Program-made: the position numbers and the translations under genes
From: Amborella trichopoda
Taxonomy: Eukaryota; Streptophyta; Magnoliopsida; Amborellales; Amborellaceae
DNA length: 64,000 nt
NCBI RefSeq assembly: GCF_000471905.2
Contig: NW_006499897.1
Coordinates: forward strand, 3,689,323 to 3,753,322
Direction: 5' to 3'
Notes under the pieces: generated by a model
Told to the model about the DNA's origin: nothing
The model's database searches: none
What the model saw: only the letters and a program-made list of their open reading frames with translations
Shown here: one piece after another, positions 20,880 through 32,800 of the stretch
Layout: the number at the start of each line of letters is the position of its first letter
Position numbering within the stretch: position 1 is the first letter of the stretch

Positions 20880-23800
20880 ATGGAAACCAACTCGATTTCT
20901 CTGCAACCTCACCTCGGTGGCTCTGAAGCCGAACCTCTGATTATCGGGGGCTTCCCTCTCCGCCCCCGTACCAGAAGAAGGCTAAGAAGCCCCAGTCCCA
21001 TTGTAGTGGAAGACGAAGAGCAATCAGAGCTAGAAGAAGAAGAGCAAGAAGTAGAAGGAGAAGAAGAAACTGATGATGAATATGAAGGAGAAGAAGTGGA
21101 GAACATTGATTTTAATGAGGTTGTTGTGGGGGAATTAGGTCGAGAAAATGGTGTGAATGGTTGCGATGGTTCTTTACGGAATAGCGGGGCTATGGCAATT
21201 CAGGATGAAGAGGAGAGTGAGTGCAATGATAATTGCAAGGCTTCACAGAAGACCGCGGGCGATTTGGATGCATTCTCTTGCCCTATTTGCATGGATCTTT
21301 GGACCACTGAAGGAACTCATAGGATCTGGTATGAACCCTGGAACATTATTCAACGACTTTAGGGCTTCTTATTTTCTAATTATCCCTCTCTTTTATGTGG
21401 AAAGGTAGCCATTGGCTTGCTACAACGACTCTTTGGTTGCACTCCTTAACAATGCTTGTTGAATGAGGCTCCCTTTTTCTGGCTCAGAAAGCATTGTGAA
21501 TACATTCTTCTTTCTGAATTATATGGACACTAAAACACCAAAATTTCTATTCTTTCATATAGTTTAGGGTCTTTGCTGGAGTGCCACAGGAGAAAAAGCC
21601 AAAAAAGTGGGAACTAATAGAAACAAAATTCAAAATAAGATAGAAAAAAGATAGAAAAGTATATTACTCTTTTCTTTTGAGAGGAGAATGTAACAAGATA
21701 GAAAAGTGTATATTACATGTAACAAGATAAGAAAGTGTATATTAGACCATTATATATACAATGAAAGAACCGCAAAAAATAATGGTGTGTGGGCACAATT
21801 ATTTTTTAAAGAGTTCCTCTCTCTAAAATTTCTATAGGAACATCAAAAAAAAAAAAAGAAAAAAAGAAAAAGGCTCTCCTTCAGCCTAAAGAGGAAATCC
21901 ACCCCAAAATCGTAGAGTCACCGGAGAAAAGCAAAAATATGGTAACATAAGAAAGAAACATACTCTCCTTCAACTCGAGAGGAATTCCACCGCATAACAT
22001 AAGCCTAATAATTTTGTCTCTGCTTTACTCATCCACTTCTACATACATTTGTTGGGTTTTTGTGGTCTTTAAAGGCCTAAAGAGCTTATAAATATGATAT
22101 TTTATAGTGGAATATGCACTTCAATAGAAGTGTGTGTGTTGACTGACCAAGGGTTGGGCAGTTTATAGCTCTGGTGATATTCAAAACCCTTACCCCTGGG
22201 CACCAATAAGGGTTACACTGGTCATTCCATGTTGAGGTTGGAGAGATGTTCAAGGATGATGTTTGTAAGCCAGGAGAACTGTGCGGTTGAAGACCTATGA
22301 GAGCAAGGATCAAAGCCTCAACTAACTTCCACATGGCATATACACATGATAGTTGCATTACTAGGAAGCAGCTCTGTAGAGGGACACATGTACGTGTGTA
22401 TAGAAAGAGCCCTTTTACACTGTGGTGACAAACGTTAGACTTGCTCTTAAAGGGGGAATTGAAATCCACATTCCAAGATCATGATCCCTTTGTTGATTGT
22501 TTAAATTTTAATAGCCAATCATGAGCCTTTGAAATGAGACTATATGTCATGGATCTTTATTGGGAAGGATAAGAAAAAGTAGTGGATCATAGTTTCTGAT
22601 GCGAGTGGAGTACTTTTATTGTCGCTATTTTTTACCCATAAATACTAGTCCACCCCTAGTTTTTTTTTTTTGGTAGAGTACCTTTATTGTCGCTATTTTT
22701 GACCCATTAATACTAGTCCACCCCTAGTCTATTTTGTTTTGGTATTAGAAATGCTTTTATGATTTTTAAGTATTTATTTAGAATTTAAAATTTCATTTCT
22801 GCTGTAATTTTCATCAAAAGGGTGTTTTTAAAATTCTCAAAACTTGATAAGAAACATATGGGGAACAAGGATCCATCCCCCACATGTGGGTGCCAACCAT
22901 GTGGGGCCCACATGACCTCCTTGGGTGGCATGCCACTTTTCATGCAAAAAGGGGGCACACCACTTTTCATGCAAAAAGGGGGGCACGCCACTTTTTATGC
23001 TAAAAGGGGGACACGCCATGTTTTTAGGGGAAACACCCCAGTTTCTTGTTTCAAAATTTATTTTAAATAGGAAATCTTTTGATTTAAAATAGATTTGGTT
23101 TCCTATCGTGTGGGAGTTTTAAAATATAGATTATCCTAGATTACGGGAGATCTAGATAATGACAAGATTGGTTATATTTTAAATTTAGAAAGGAGTTGGA
23201 CTTGAGTCAAAATTTAAAGGGAAAGGTTTTTATCTTTCCACCCAAAATCATGATGGTTAATTTATGGGATGGATGAATTTGATTAAATCTCTCTCACCCC
23301 ATAAATTTTCTAATTATCCTAATTGTCTAGCAGAAAATTAGATAATGCGTACTTAGATTGGAATCCTATTTAAAATAACAAATAGATTTTGTTTCTATTT
23401 AAACAAGATATGAACCTCCTCTCTCTCTACACAACAAGATTCTCTCTCACGCCACCTTGCCTTCTTTTTTAGTTTCATGCCACCCTCTCTCCTCTTAGAG
23501 AGAGTCACGCCTCTCTTTCTAAAAGAAATGCTTGTTGTATTTTTGAGAAAAGAAGGGAGACAACCAACCTAGAGACATCTTCAATCGCAGACGAGATGCC
23601 TCTTTCGGGTAACATCAGAGTATGGACCCATCTTTTAGACATCCCCTTTTTGATCTTGAAACCATTGACTTCCTCTCCTTGTCGTCTTTGTTGCATTCAA
23701 ACTTGCCCTCTCAGGGCTTGACCACATTCTGTGGACCCCTTCCCCCTCGGGCCCTTTCTCGATAGTTTCTTTCTATGAGAAACTCCTTTTACCTCCTACT

Positions 23801-26800
23801 TTTCTTCATTGTCTGAGTTCCATTGTGGCCCAGATTTGGTCATCTATTGCTTCTGCTAAAGTGCAAGCATTCACCTGAATTGCTTGTTTCGAAAAAACCC
23901 TCACGGTGGACCAACGACAACCGAGGGGTGTCCCTATCCCCAACCGTTGTTTTATGTGCACTAGTGAGGAAGAATCCAACCCCCACCTCTTTATACACTG
24001 CAGACTGGCCTACGAGCTTTGGAGCCTTCTACTTCATCTCTTCAGTCTCTCTTAGGTCACTCCTTCATCCCTTCTGGCCCTCTACAATTTTTCCAAGGAC
24101 ACTCTGTGGCCCTCAGCTGGCAGGCTCCTCTGGAAAGCTTCCATTGAAACCACTATTTGGGTTATTTGGACGTAGAGGAACTAGAGGATATTTCGAGGGA
24201 CCAAATGTGAAGTTCCTAGTGTTCTCCACAAAATCACCTTGGAGGTAGCTCTTTGGGCATCCAATCACAAGACCTTTCGAGGAGTCTCGGCTACAACTTT
24301 CCTACACCAGTGGAAAGAAATTCTCCAGACCCAATCGTCAAGGGCTCTAAGACCTAGCAACTGTTTTGTCCCTTCGGAGAGCTAAACAAAGCTTAACTTC
24401 AACGTGTGCTCCTTGTGGAACCCTGGTTCGTTGGAGTGGGTGCAGTCTTCCGAGATCACCTTGGCAATAATACCCTTGCTTTCTTCTCCAAAAACATTGG
24501 TCACGCTGACTCCCAATTAGCTGCGTCTTTGGCATTGCTCACTGGCCTCAAGATCCTTAACCCATCTTGGCCGGAACCACTTATAGTGGAGGGAGATGCA
24601 AAAACCTTATCACCTGGGCTGCTGACTCAGGGTCTCCCCCGTGGTATCTGGCTTCGATTTTTTATAAGATTACTCACATTTGCATAGTTATGGACGTCTC
24701 ATGGAGACATATTTGGTGGGAATCGAACGCCTTAATAGACCAACTGGCTAAAGATGGAGCGTCATCCAGTAGCTCAGGACTGTGATTTGTCTTGGTTTTT
24801 TGGTTTTTTGTACTTTTCTTCATTGTAAGCGGCAGGTGTTATGGCCCGCTTTTGGTTTTCAGTTACCCATTTCTGTCGAGTTTTTGGTACTACGCCCGAA
24901 CATTTTTTGTATAGGACTGCTCTTCCAGGGTAGTCTATTATTTTTCCGGCCTGTGGTTCTCTTCTGCAACACTCTTGTACTTACTATACTTTCTTGAATA
25001 CAACAGTTAACAACATAAAAAAAAAAAAAGACAACCAACCTAGAGAGAGATCAACTCACAAGTTCAAATCTATTTTCTTCCCATAGGGGTTTTATAAACT
25101 CTAGTGATTTTTGAGCTCTCTAAAACCCTATAAAAAGAAGTATTGCCTGTAGAGCTTTCCTATCTCAGAATTTCCAGTAACATCTAAAGGATTAAAGTTG
25201 TGCCAACGGTCAGGGAATTAGGTTTTGGAGTGTACCAAGACCTGTGAGGATAACTCTAAGCATCTTCCAGTCAGTCTTTCTAGTAGTTTTAATTAATTTT
25301 CAGTAGTATTTTCTTATTTTCTGTGAATTTCTAGGAACTTGTTTTGTACTAAAAATTATAGTGGAAGTTTGTTTAAAGCTCATGGATAGTTTCAATTTCT
25401 CTTGGAAGTGAAAATAAAGATACTAGGTTGTATTCAAGGTATTATTTTTTATTTACAGTAATATTTACTGGCCCATGTAAGTGGAATTTAGGTACATCGG
25501 ATAAAAGAAAAAGAAATTTTTTTGAATTTAATACATTGAGTTCCACATAGCCAATCCTTACAATATTCATAGAAAATATTATTAAAAAAAAAGACCGAAA
25601 CCCTAACCTTTGTTAAATCCTAGCCCTTCATCTTCTCAAAAGTAAACATTAAACTCTATATCTCAATTATCTACAGCAACAAAAAGACATAAATCCCTTA
25701 ATATATCTTAAAGGAAAAATATTTGGCCAGGTAGTTAACTCACCTATTTATGTGCATACCCTCTCCAAACTCCATCCTAAAGATGGATTTCGGATACATA
25801 ATTTTATGGCTTTCTAATCTCAACGATGATGGTGATCATGAATCTGGAATTTTTTTTTCTGAAAAATAAAAATGATGTTCTTTGAAATTCTTTTTCCACC
25901 ATCCACTTTCACTTTTAGTGGAGGCAACATTTTTTGTCCATCTTGGAGATGGATGTTTGATGAATGAGGACACGCATTTAACTAGGTGAGTAAGTTAACT
26001 CATCAAAAGTGTGTCCTAACTTAAAAGCCAGTAGACCAAATACCGTAGTTTTCCACGAAAACAAAAAAAAACAAACTACAACAGCAACAAAAGACATAAA
26101 TACCCTAAAATAACTTAAAAAACTAAAAGTCCAAAAATCCAAAAGAAAAAGGCTAACTTAGCTTCAAAGGCTTGAACCTTTAACCTCCCTCACCCAAACC
26201 ATTATGTTTAACACTGAGCTGTAGCCTCAAGGGACAAACGAAGCTAGTTTCAATGTCCATAAAAAGACAATAAAATAAAATTGAAAATTTAACTGCATCA
26301 TTCTCTTAGGATTGGGAGTAGCTGGACTTCAGGCTTGCCTTTTCAATAGGTGGTGATGGAGTCCCACCAATTTGATATGTGCTTTTTCCACTTTAGTAAA
26401 CCTATTAATAATGCATTCAATATGCAACTATAAGTTTGATAATTAATCAATTGGATTATGAGCAACCTCTTCATGACAAATAGAATTATCTAATTTTTGC
26501 AACCACCAATTCATTTTGCTCATCTATCAAATGAATTTCGCTAATTTGGACTAAGAAGTTTTCTCCAAGCTCTTCATGGATTGATTTATGTTCTCAAATC
26601 TCTCCATGGCTTGATTTATGCTTCCTTTGTTTTGTTTATTCGCAATCTCAATTATTTTTGGCAGCACATCCTCAATTGCAAGAGCAGGCCTTGGTAGTAT
26701 CGTGATTGATGAATTTTTTTTTTGAAGCTCTGATACCACTTTTCCATAGCTCTTTTCATGATTCCTTGTTGATTCTTATGCCCCACATTCCTTCCTTTTC

Positions 26801-29800
26801 TTTATTTACATATATAAATATCATGAGTTTATGAGCAGAGTGAGAACGACTAGAGTGAACTTTGTTGGCTATGTGGCCTTTCAAGCCCTTAAAGCCAAGA
26901 ATCTTACGCTCAGTAGGAGTTAGACAGAGACTGAATCTAAGTGCTTAGTGCACAGGGCCTAGATTCATATAGCCTGAGTATTTGAGACATTGAGAGTATA
27001 CGTTTTGAGTGAACTCTCGGGGAGGTGTGAGGGTCACCTCCCAGTCAGGACTATATTGATTAAAGTGCTTCACAGTTGATGTGATGAGCCAGGGCTTGGA
27101 GAATTCAATCGAGAATAATAGAACCCGAGTATTTAAAAGAGTATTCGTCCTATATGGAATTGTCGGCTCATGGGACATGAGTCGGTATCTTGACATGAGG
27201 TCGTTCCATGGCATGTGCACCCACAATCATATGGGAACGCCACTCTTTTATAGTATTATCCGACTTAGAAGAACTAGTACACATGTGCTTTGAGAGGACC
27301 CCTGTATTTGAGTAGAAACATGTCCATAGGTGTGCACCAGTAATCCATTGAAACACCGGTGATGGGAAGCTCTGGCTCAACGATTTTGATGTGACCAATT
27401 ATATGTCTCTGCCATAGACTGTGGAGCATAGGCCCATTGGGTTGGCTTGAGACACCGATGAAACATCATTCGGGTTAGCCCAATGGAAGACTCCGACTAA
27501 TGTTATAAGTTTAGAGATCTCATTTACCTTTAGCCCAATTTAATCTAAAATTGATGAAAAAATATTTTATATTGATGAGAAATTGGTTAACAATGTTGAG
27601 AAATCATTTAGAGAATATTTGGGATTTTTGGAGAATTTTTCAGATTTTTTAAACAATAAAAAATGTGATTTTCAATTTGTTTGACATAAATACCAAACAA
27701 GGACATCTTATGGGGATGCTACATGGATCCCAAGTGGCCATAGGGATACCACGTGGCACCCCCACCTCCCCACTTGTGGATGACATCATGCTGATGTCAT
27801 ATCCATGTGGGGGACCTATTTATCATTAATTCTTTTGTTGGTATTATGTTATAACATGTTATCTTGTTATTTAAAGTGTTATATATTGTTATGACTTAAG
27901 TTTGATTTAAGTCACATTTTTTTTTTTTGCTCATATGTGCCATTTTTGGCATGTGTGAAGTCATAAGATTTTGATAATTAATTTGATTCATATTATTATC
28001 TACATATGATTTTGTAGCAATATCTTATGTCGCATCACCTTATGGGTTTGACCCATGTGAAATTTAGTGTTGTTAAAATCCTATTGGTGGTGTCATAAGA
28101 TATTTTATTCACATGTGTGGATGTCTCATATTACTTTTATGTCTATGTCCTTGTCTTTTATGGACTCCCACAAATTATTCAAAACCCATGGGCATAAGTG
28201 TAAACATGAATTTGGACTTAATGGGAAATAAAACATGGAGCTAAGGGCTTCAAGGTAAAATGACTACAAACCTATGTTTTAAGGAGTGAAGGGTGTCAAA
28301 AGCTCATCTAGATCTTAGTGATAAGATATGGATGAATGGCTTGGATAAAAGCCTCTCATGTGTTATTGATCTAAGGCATCAAGGATCAAGATCAAATCCA
28401 TCTTTATGATCTAAGTATAAAAGTAACTTATGGGATCAATTATAACCCTAACTTGAGTATTCACTTCAAAGAGAGCAAGAACCTTGTTGACAAAAATGTG
28501 GCCACCCATGAGACTATCTTTTTCATTGAGCTTTCATTTGAATCCCTTCCTTTGCGTAGTCGCTCATTTATGTGATCAAGCCCATACTATTGCTTTATTA
28601 AGGTATTGATTTTTCTTTTTATATTTTTAATTCCTACCTCATTCTCATTATCACAGCTTGCTGTAATTCTTAATTTACAGTAGCTTTCTTCATTTTTGGT
28701 CATGAAAACTTGATATTTAAAGAGGCCCAAAGCAATAGTGTAGATCATACTCATAGTATGTGTAGACTACCTTTCTTACTCCATGATCTTGAGTAGTTCC
28801 AACTTAATTTTCTTGATCTTATTTTTTTCTGGAATATTTACTGAGAATAGACAATTGATGAGAGGTTTATTTCATCATATTTGAGCATATGAAATAGTCC
28901 CTTGAGTTCATTTTTCAATGTTGAAAAGTTTGTGTGGTCTCTTATGGACCACATGGTGTGTTTTCGACATAACTTCCTTATTTTGTATAGTATCTCTCTT
29001 AAACTTTGAAGGGCTATTTTGATACATGTCTCTCTCATGACTTGATCCTTATTAAGTGAAATAAAAGTGATCATTTGCTTCCCATTGGATTGATCTCTTT
29101 GAGTTATTATTATCACTTGTGCATTAGACAATGGGATAAAATTAAGTCATCAAAAGGCCCTTTCGTGGCCCGGGCACAAGGGGTTCAAACCATAGTTTCC
29201 CCATGTATGTTTGCATGTTAATTTGATGTATTTACAGTTATTAAATGGATTCATGATTGGTTAAATTGAGTATGTTGTGTGAATATTGAGATTGTTCTTT
29301 AGTCTTGCGGCATGAGCTTTATTGCTATGCATTATTGTTTATGCGAATTGAAATCTTATTGGATTATTATGATCAAGTGTATGATGTGTATGAGACATTG
29401 TGTTATATGATGAGGATAAAGAATGAAGATGGAAGTATCATATAATTGTGATGTAATGAGGAATTGCGAGTGCAAATCATGCAATATTTTAAATTGTATT
29501 GACTTTAATTGTATTTTTGAATAAGGGATTTGTAAGGGACCTATTAAGGCTGAATTTTATTATTCAAATGAGTTTAAACCATGTTTGTAAGCTGGAATAT
29601 ATGTATTAGGGTTTTGTATTGAGATATTCATGCATTTAAACCCTTAAGTTTTTATACAATGGAAAAATTTTAGAAGATGGCATGTCTAGCCCATTGGTCT
29701 TATACCACAAACAAACTTCAGGAATAAGGCTTGTTGATGTCGTTGCTTGTAGTTTTTTTCGTTCTATCCATTTGTGATTGCGTTTTATTTGGATATTCCG

Positions 29801-32800
29801 GGATTTATCAATATAAGTTATTATGCATCACGTTCAGTGTTCAAAAAAGTGGACCGTCCAGGGCCTAGGCTGTCGAAAAGGCCTGGGCTCATCGCCCAGA
29901 CCTAAGTGGACAAATTGGGCGGCAGTCCTTGAGCGACCACCCAGGGCTTGCGCCTCGCCTAGGACCGGAATTTTTTTTTTTTAGTTGTATTGATTTTTTT
30001 TTTAATATAAAAGGTTTGAAGGATGGGTTTTAGGTTCATTCAAACCTAAGCCCACAGGAACCCATTTTAGAGAGAAAGAACCTCAATAAAACTAAATCTT
30101 GTGACTTTCATTTGATCAAAGTGCTTCTCAAAGTTACAAAAAAACAGATCCAAACATCACTTAGGTAGATATGTTTTAGTTTTGGAGTTTTATAATCCTA
30201 TTAGATGGAGTTTTTTATTAGTTTAGTACCAGAAAACATCTCAGAGGTGGGAGTTTTGAGTTCGAGCAATCAAAATAAGTGAAAAATATTATTTTTTACA
30301 TTGCTTGTGTTATTTTGAGATATCTTCTTCAGGCTCTAGTCGAAGTGGAGATCCGGGTTAGAAATATGGATATAACTCGAATTCAAATGACAAAAACTGC
30401 ATTTGATGCAATTTTTGTGAAAAAGATATGAAAGGAGGAATAAACCGATTTAAGAAGCATCTTGCTAGTATTAAGGGAGATGTTGCCCCTTGTAAAAATG
30501 TTCCTGAAGCTATTAGAGAGGAGATTAAGCAATATATGAGTTTTGTAAAACTAAAACAAGAACAAAATCCTTGTCATTTGAATAGATCTATTTCTACTAC
30601 TCCTAGAAGAAGTGATCTGGGTTAGAAGTATGGTTATAACCCAAAACCAAACAAAAAAAATTGTATAAGGTGTAATTTTTTTGAAAAAGATACCAATGGA
30701 GGTATTAACCTATTCAAGAAACACGTTGCTGGTATTAAAGGGAATGTTGCTTCTTGTAAAAAGTTTTCTGAAGCTATTCGGGATGAGATTAGACAACTTT
30801 TGAATTTAAAAGAACCAAAAAATGATGACAATGAGCATTTTTCTACGGAAATATCTTCTCCAAGTTCTTCTAGAAGTGGTGATCCAGGTTGGAAGTATGG
30901 TTATAACCCGAATCCGAATTACAAAAATCGTATTAAATATAATTATTGTAGAAATGATAGTAATGGGGGTATTTACCGGTTTAAAAAACACCTTGCCGGT
31001 ATTAAGGGGGATGTTGCCCTGTGTAAAAATGTTCCTGAGGCTACCAGGGAAGAAATTATACAGTGTTTGAGTTCAGAGAAGCACAAAAAGATAGAAAAGG
31101 GTAGAGTGGCCAAGACTCCTAAGGCCTCATCTGCACATATTAGTAAGACGGTGGCAGAAGAAGAGGAGGAAGAGGAAGATTCAGAAGAAACAGAAGAGGA
31201 CGAGCGTTATATTGAAGAGGGAGATGACACTGATGATGATGGCCTCGATTCTGATGCATATGATGAAGCTGACCTTATTCCGTATGATGATGATGATGAT
31301 TGTTAAGGAAAAGGCAGATTCAGAAGAAACAGAAGAGGACGAGCGTTATATTGAAGAGGGAGATGACACTGATGATGATGGCCTCGATTCTGATGCATAT
31401 GATGAAGCTGACCTTATTCCTTCTGATGATGATGATGATGATTGTTGAGTGTTGACTGTTGTGTTGAGTGTTGACTATTTTGTCCTAGACTATATATTTT
31501 TTGAACTTTTGCATATTTTCTTTTTCTTATTTTTAGTTTCTAGTTCTACTATCTAACTTTTGTGTGTACAATCTGCAGTGTATCAGACTATCAGTGTATG
31601 CTTGTATGGTTTTACTATTTTTGCATTGTATGAAAAATATGGATTATGGTCTTATGAATTATCAAAATTCTCTTCTCAACTTCTATCTTCTTTTTTTAAC
31701 TGGGATTATGGTCTGATTTTTTTTATTTTTTTCCAAATGGGCCGCCCAGGTTCTGAGTGCCTGCCTAGGCGTTGGGCGACCTGGACCCCCATGGCTGCCT
31801 AGGGCCCACCTAGCACTTTTTGAAACTATGATCAAGTTTCACTTTGAAGTTGAGCTAGGTTATAGCTAGTATAATATAAGAAAATAGCTAGGAAGGCCCA
31901 TAGTGTTTGACTGTCTAGATTCCATAATAATCAAAACATTTGACGCTAAATAATGCTTCCCAAGCTCTGGTGAAGGAGGTGGCTTGTATTAGGTAGGCAG
32001 TCAACGTAAAATTTTGCCAAAACTTTGCATGAATCCTGAATCTCTATTATTTGCTTATGTTAGGGCATTCCCTGTAAGCGACACGGTGGACTAGAAATTG
32101 GGTACAGTGAGAAATGAAAATGTTAGCTAGGACGTTCCTTAAAAGCAATACGCCTAGCGCTGCCCAGTTATGGTGAAAAATAGGTAAGGGTTCCCTTGAC
32201 ATTTTGGACGAGCGTGGGTAAAGAAGTTAGTCCAAGAAAATAGGATTCGTCTAGCGGCATGGAATGTAGGAGTGCTTATAGGTAAGAGTATAGAGTCAAT
32301 GGATACAATGAGATGAATGAGAGTAAACATAGCTTGTCTACAGGAAACTAAGTGGAAAGACAAAAAAAGCTAAGGAAATATATGAGTATATGGGTATAAA
32401 CTTTTGTATATGGGAAAGGATAATAATAGAAATGGCCTAGGCATAATAATAGACAAGGATTTAAAAGATAAAGTTGTTAATGTCAAGAGAGTTGGTGATA
32501 GGCTCCTATTAATTAAACTTGTATTAGTGGAAGAGTTAACTAACATAATTAGTGCTTATGCACGACAAGTAGGACTAGAGGATAGAATTAAGAGACAGTT
32601 CTGGGCGGACATGGATGGACCAGTCCAAGACATACCAAATGGAGAAATGATCTTTTTAAGAGGGAATTTAAAAGGGAAGGATAGTAGAGGATATGAAGGG
32701 GTACATGGTGGTTATGGGTTTGGTGAAAGAAATGAAATGGGTGAGGCTATTCTATATTTTGTTATGATATACAACCCAGCAATAACAAACACTTACTTTA

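Larger units (their letters stand above)
29835..31830 (+). mobile_element. 2-kb hAT-like element carrying BED-finger modules
   Basis: The left end CAGTGTTCAAAAAAGTG and right end CACTTTTTGAAACTATG are inverted copies of the hAT-MITE terminus seen at 3,236. They are flanked by ATCACGTT (29,827-29,834) and ATCAAGTT (31,831-31,838), seven of eight bases alike. Subterminal parts are rich in CCTAGGC/GCCCAGG. The inside codes for three BED-type modules and an acidic tail but no transposase catalytic domain, so it is non-autonomous. It lies in RFWD3 intron 1 in the gene's direction and abuts an RTE LINE on its right. Confidence 0.7.

Noticed and set aside
20696-20926. 76-codon open frame overlapping the RFWD3 start, possible upstream ORF
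   Set aside because: It begins with GTG, not ATG, and is a different frame of CT-rich leader; no initiation there is expected.
21157-21408. 83-codon frame inside RFWD3 exon 1
   Set aside because: Out-of-frame shadow of the acidic N-terminal exon.
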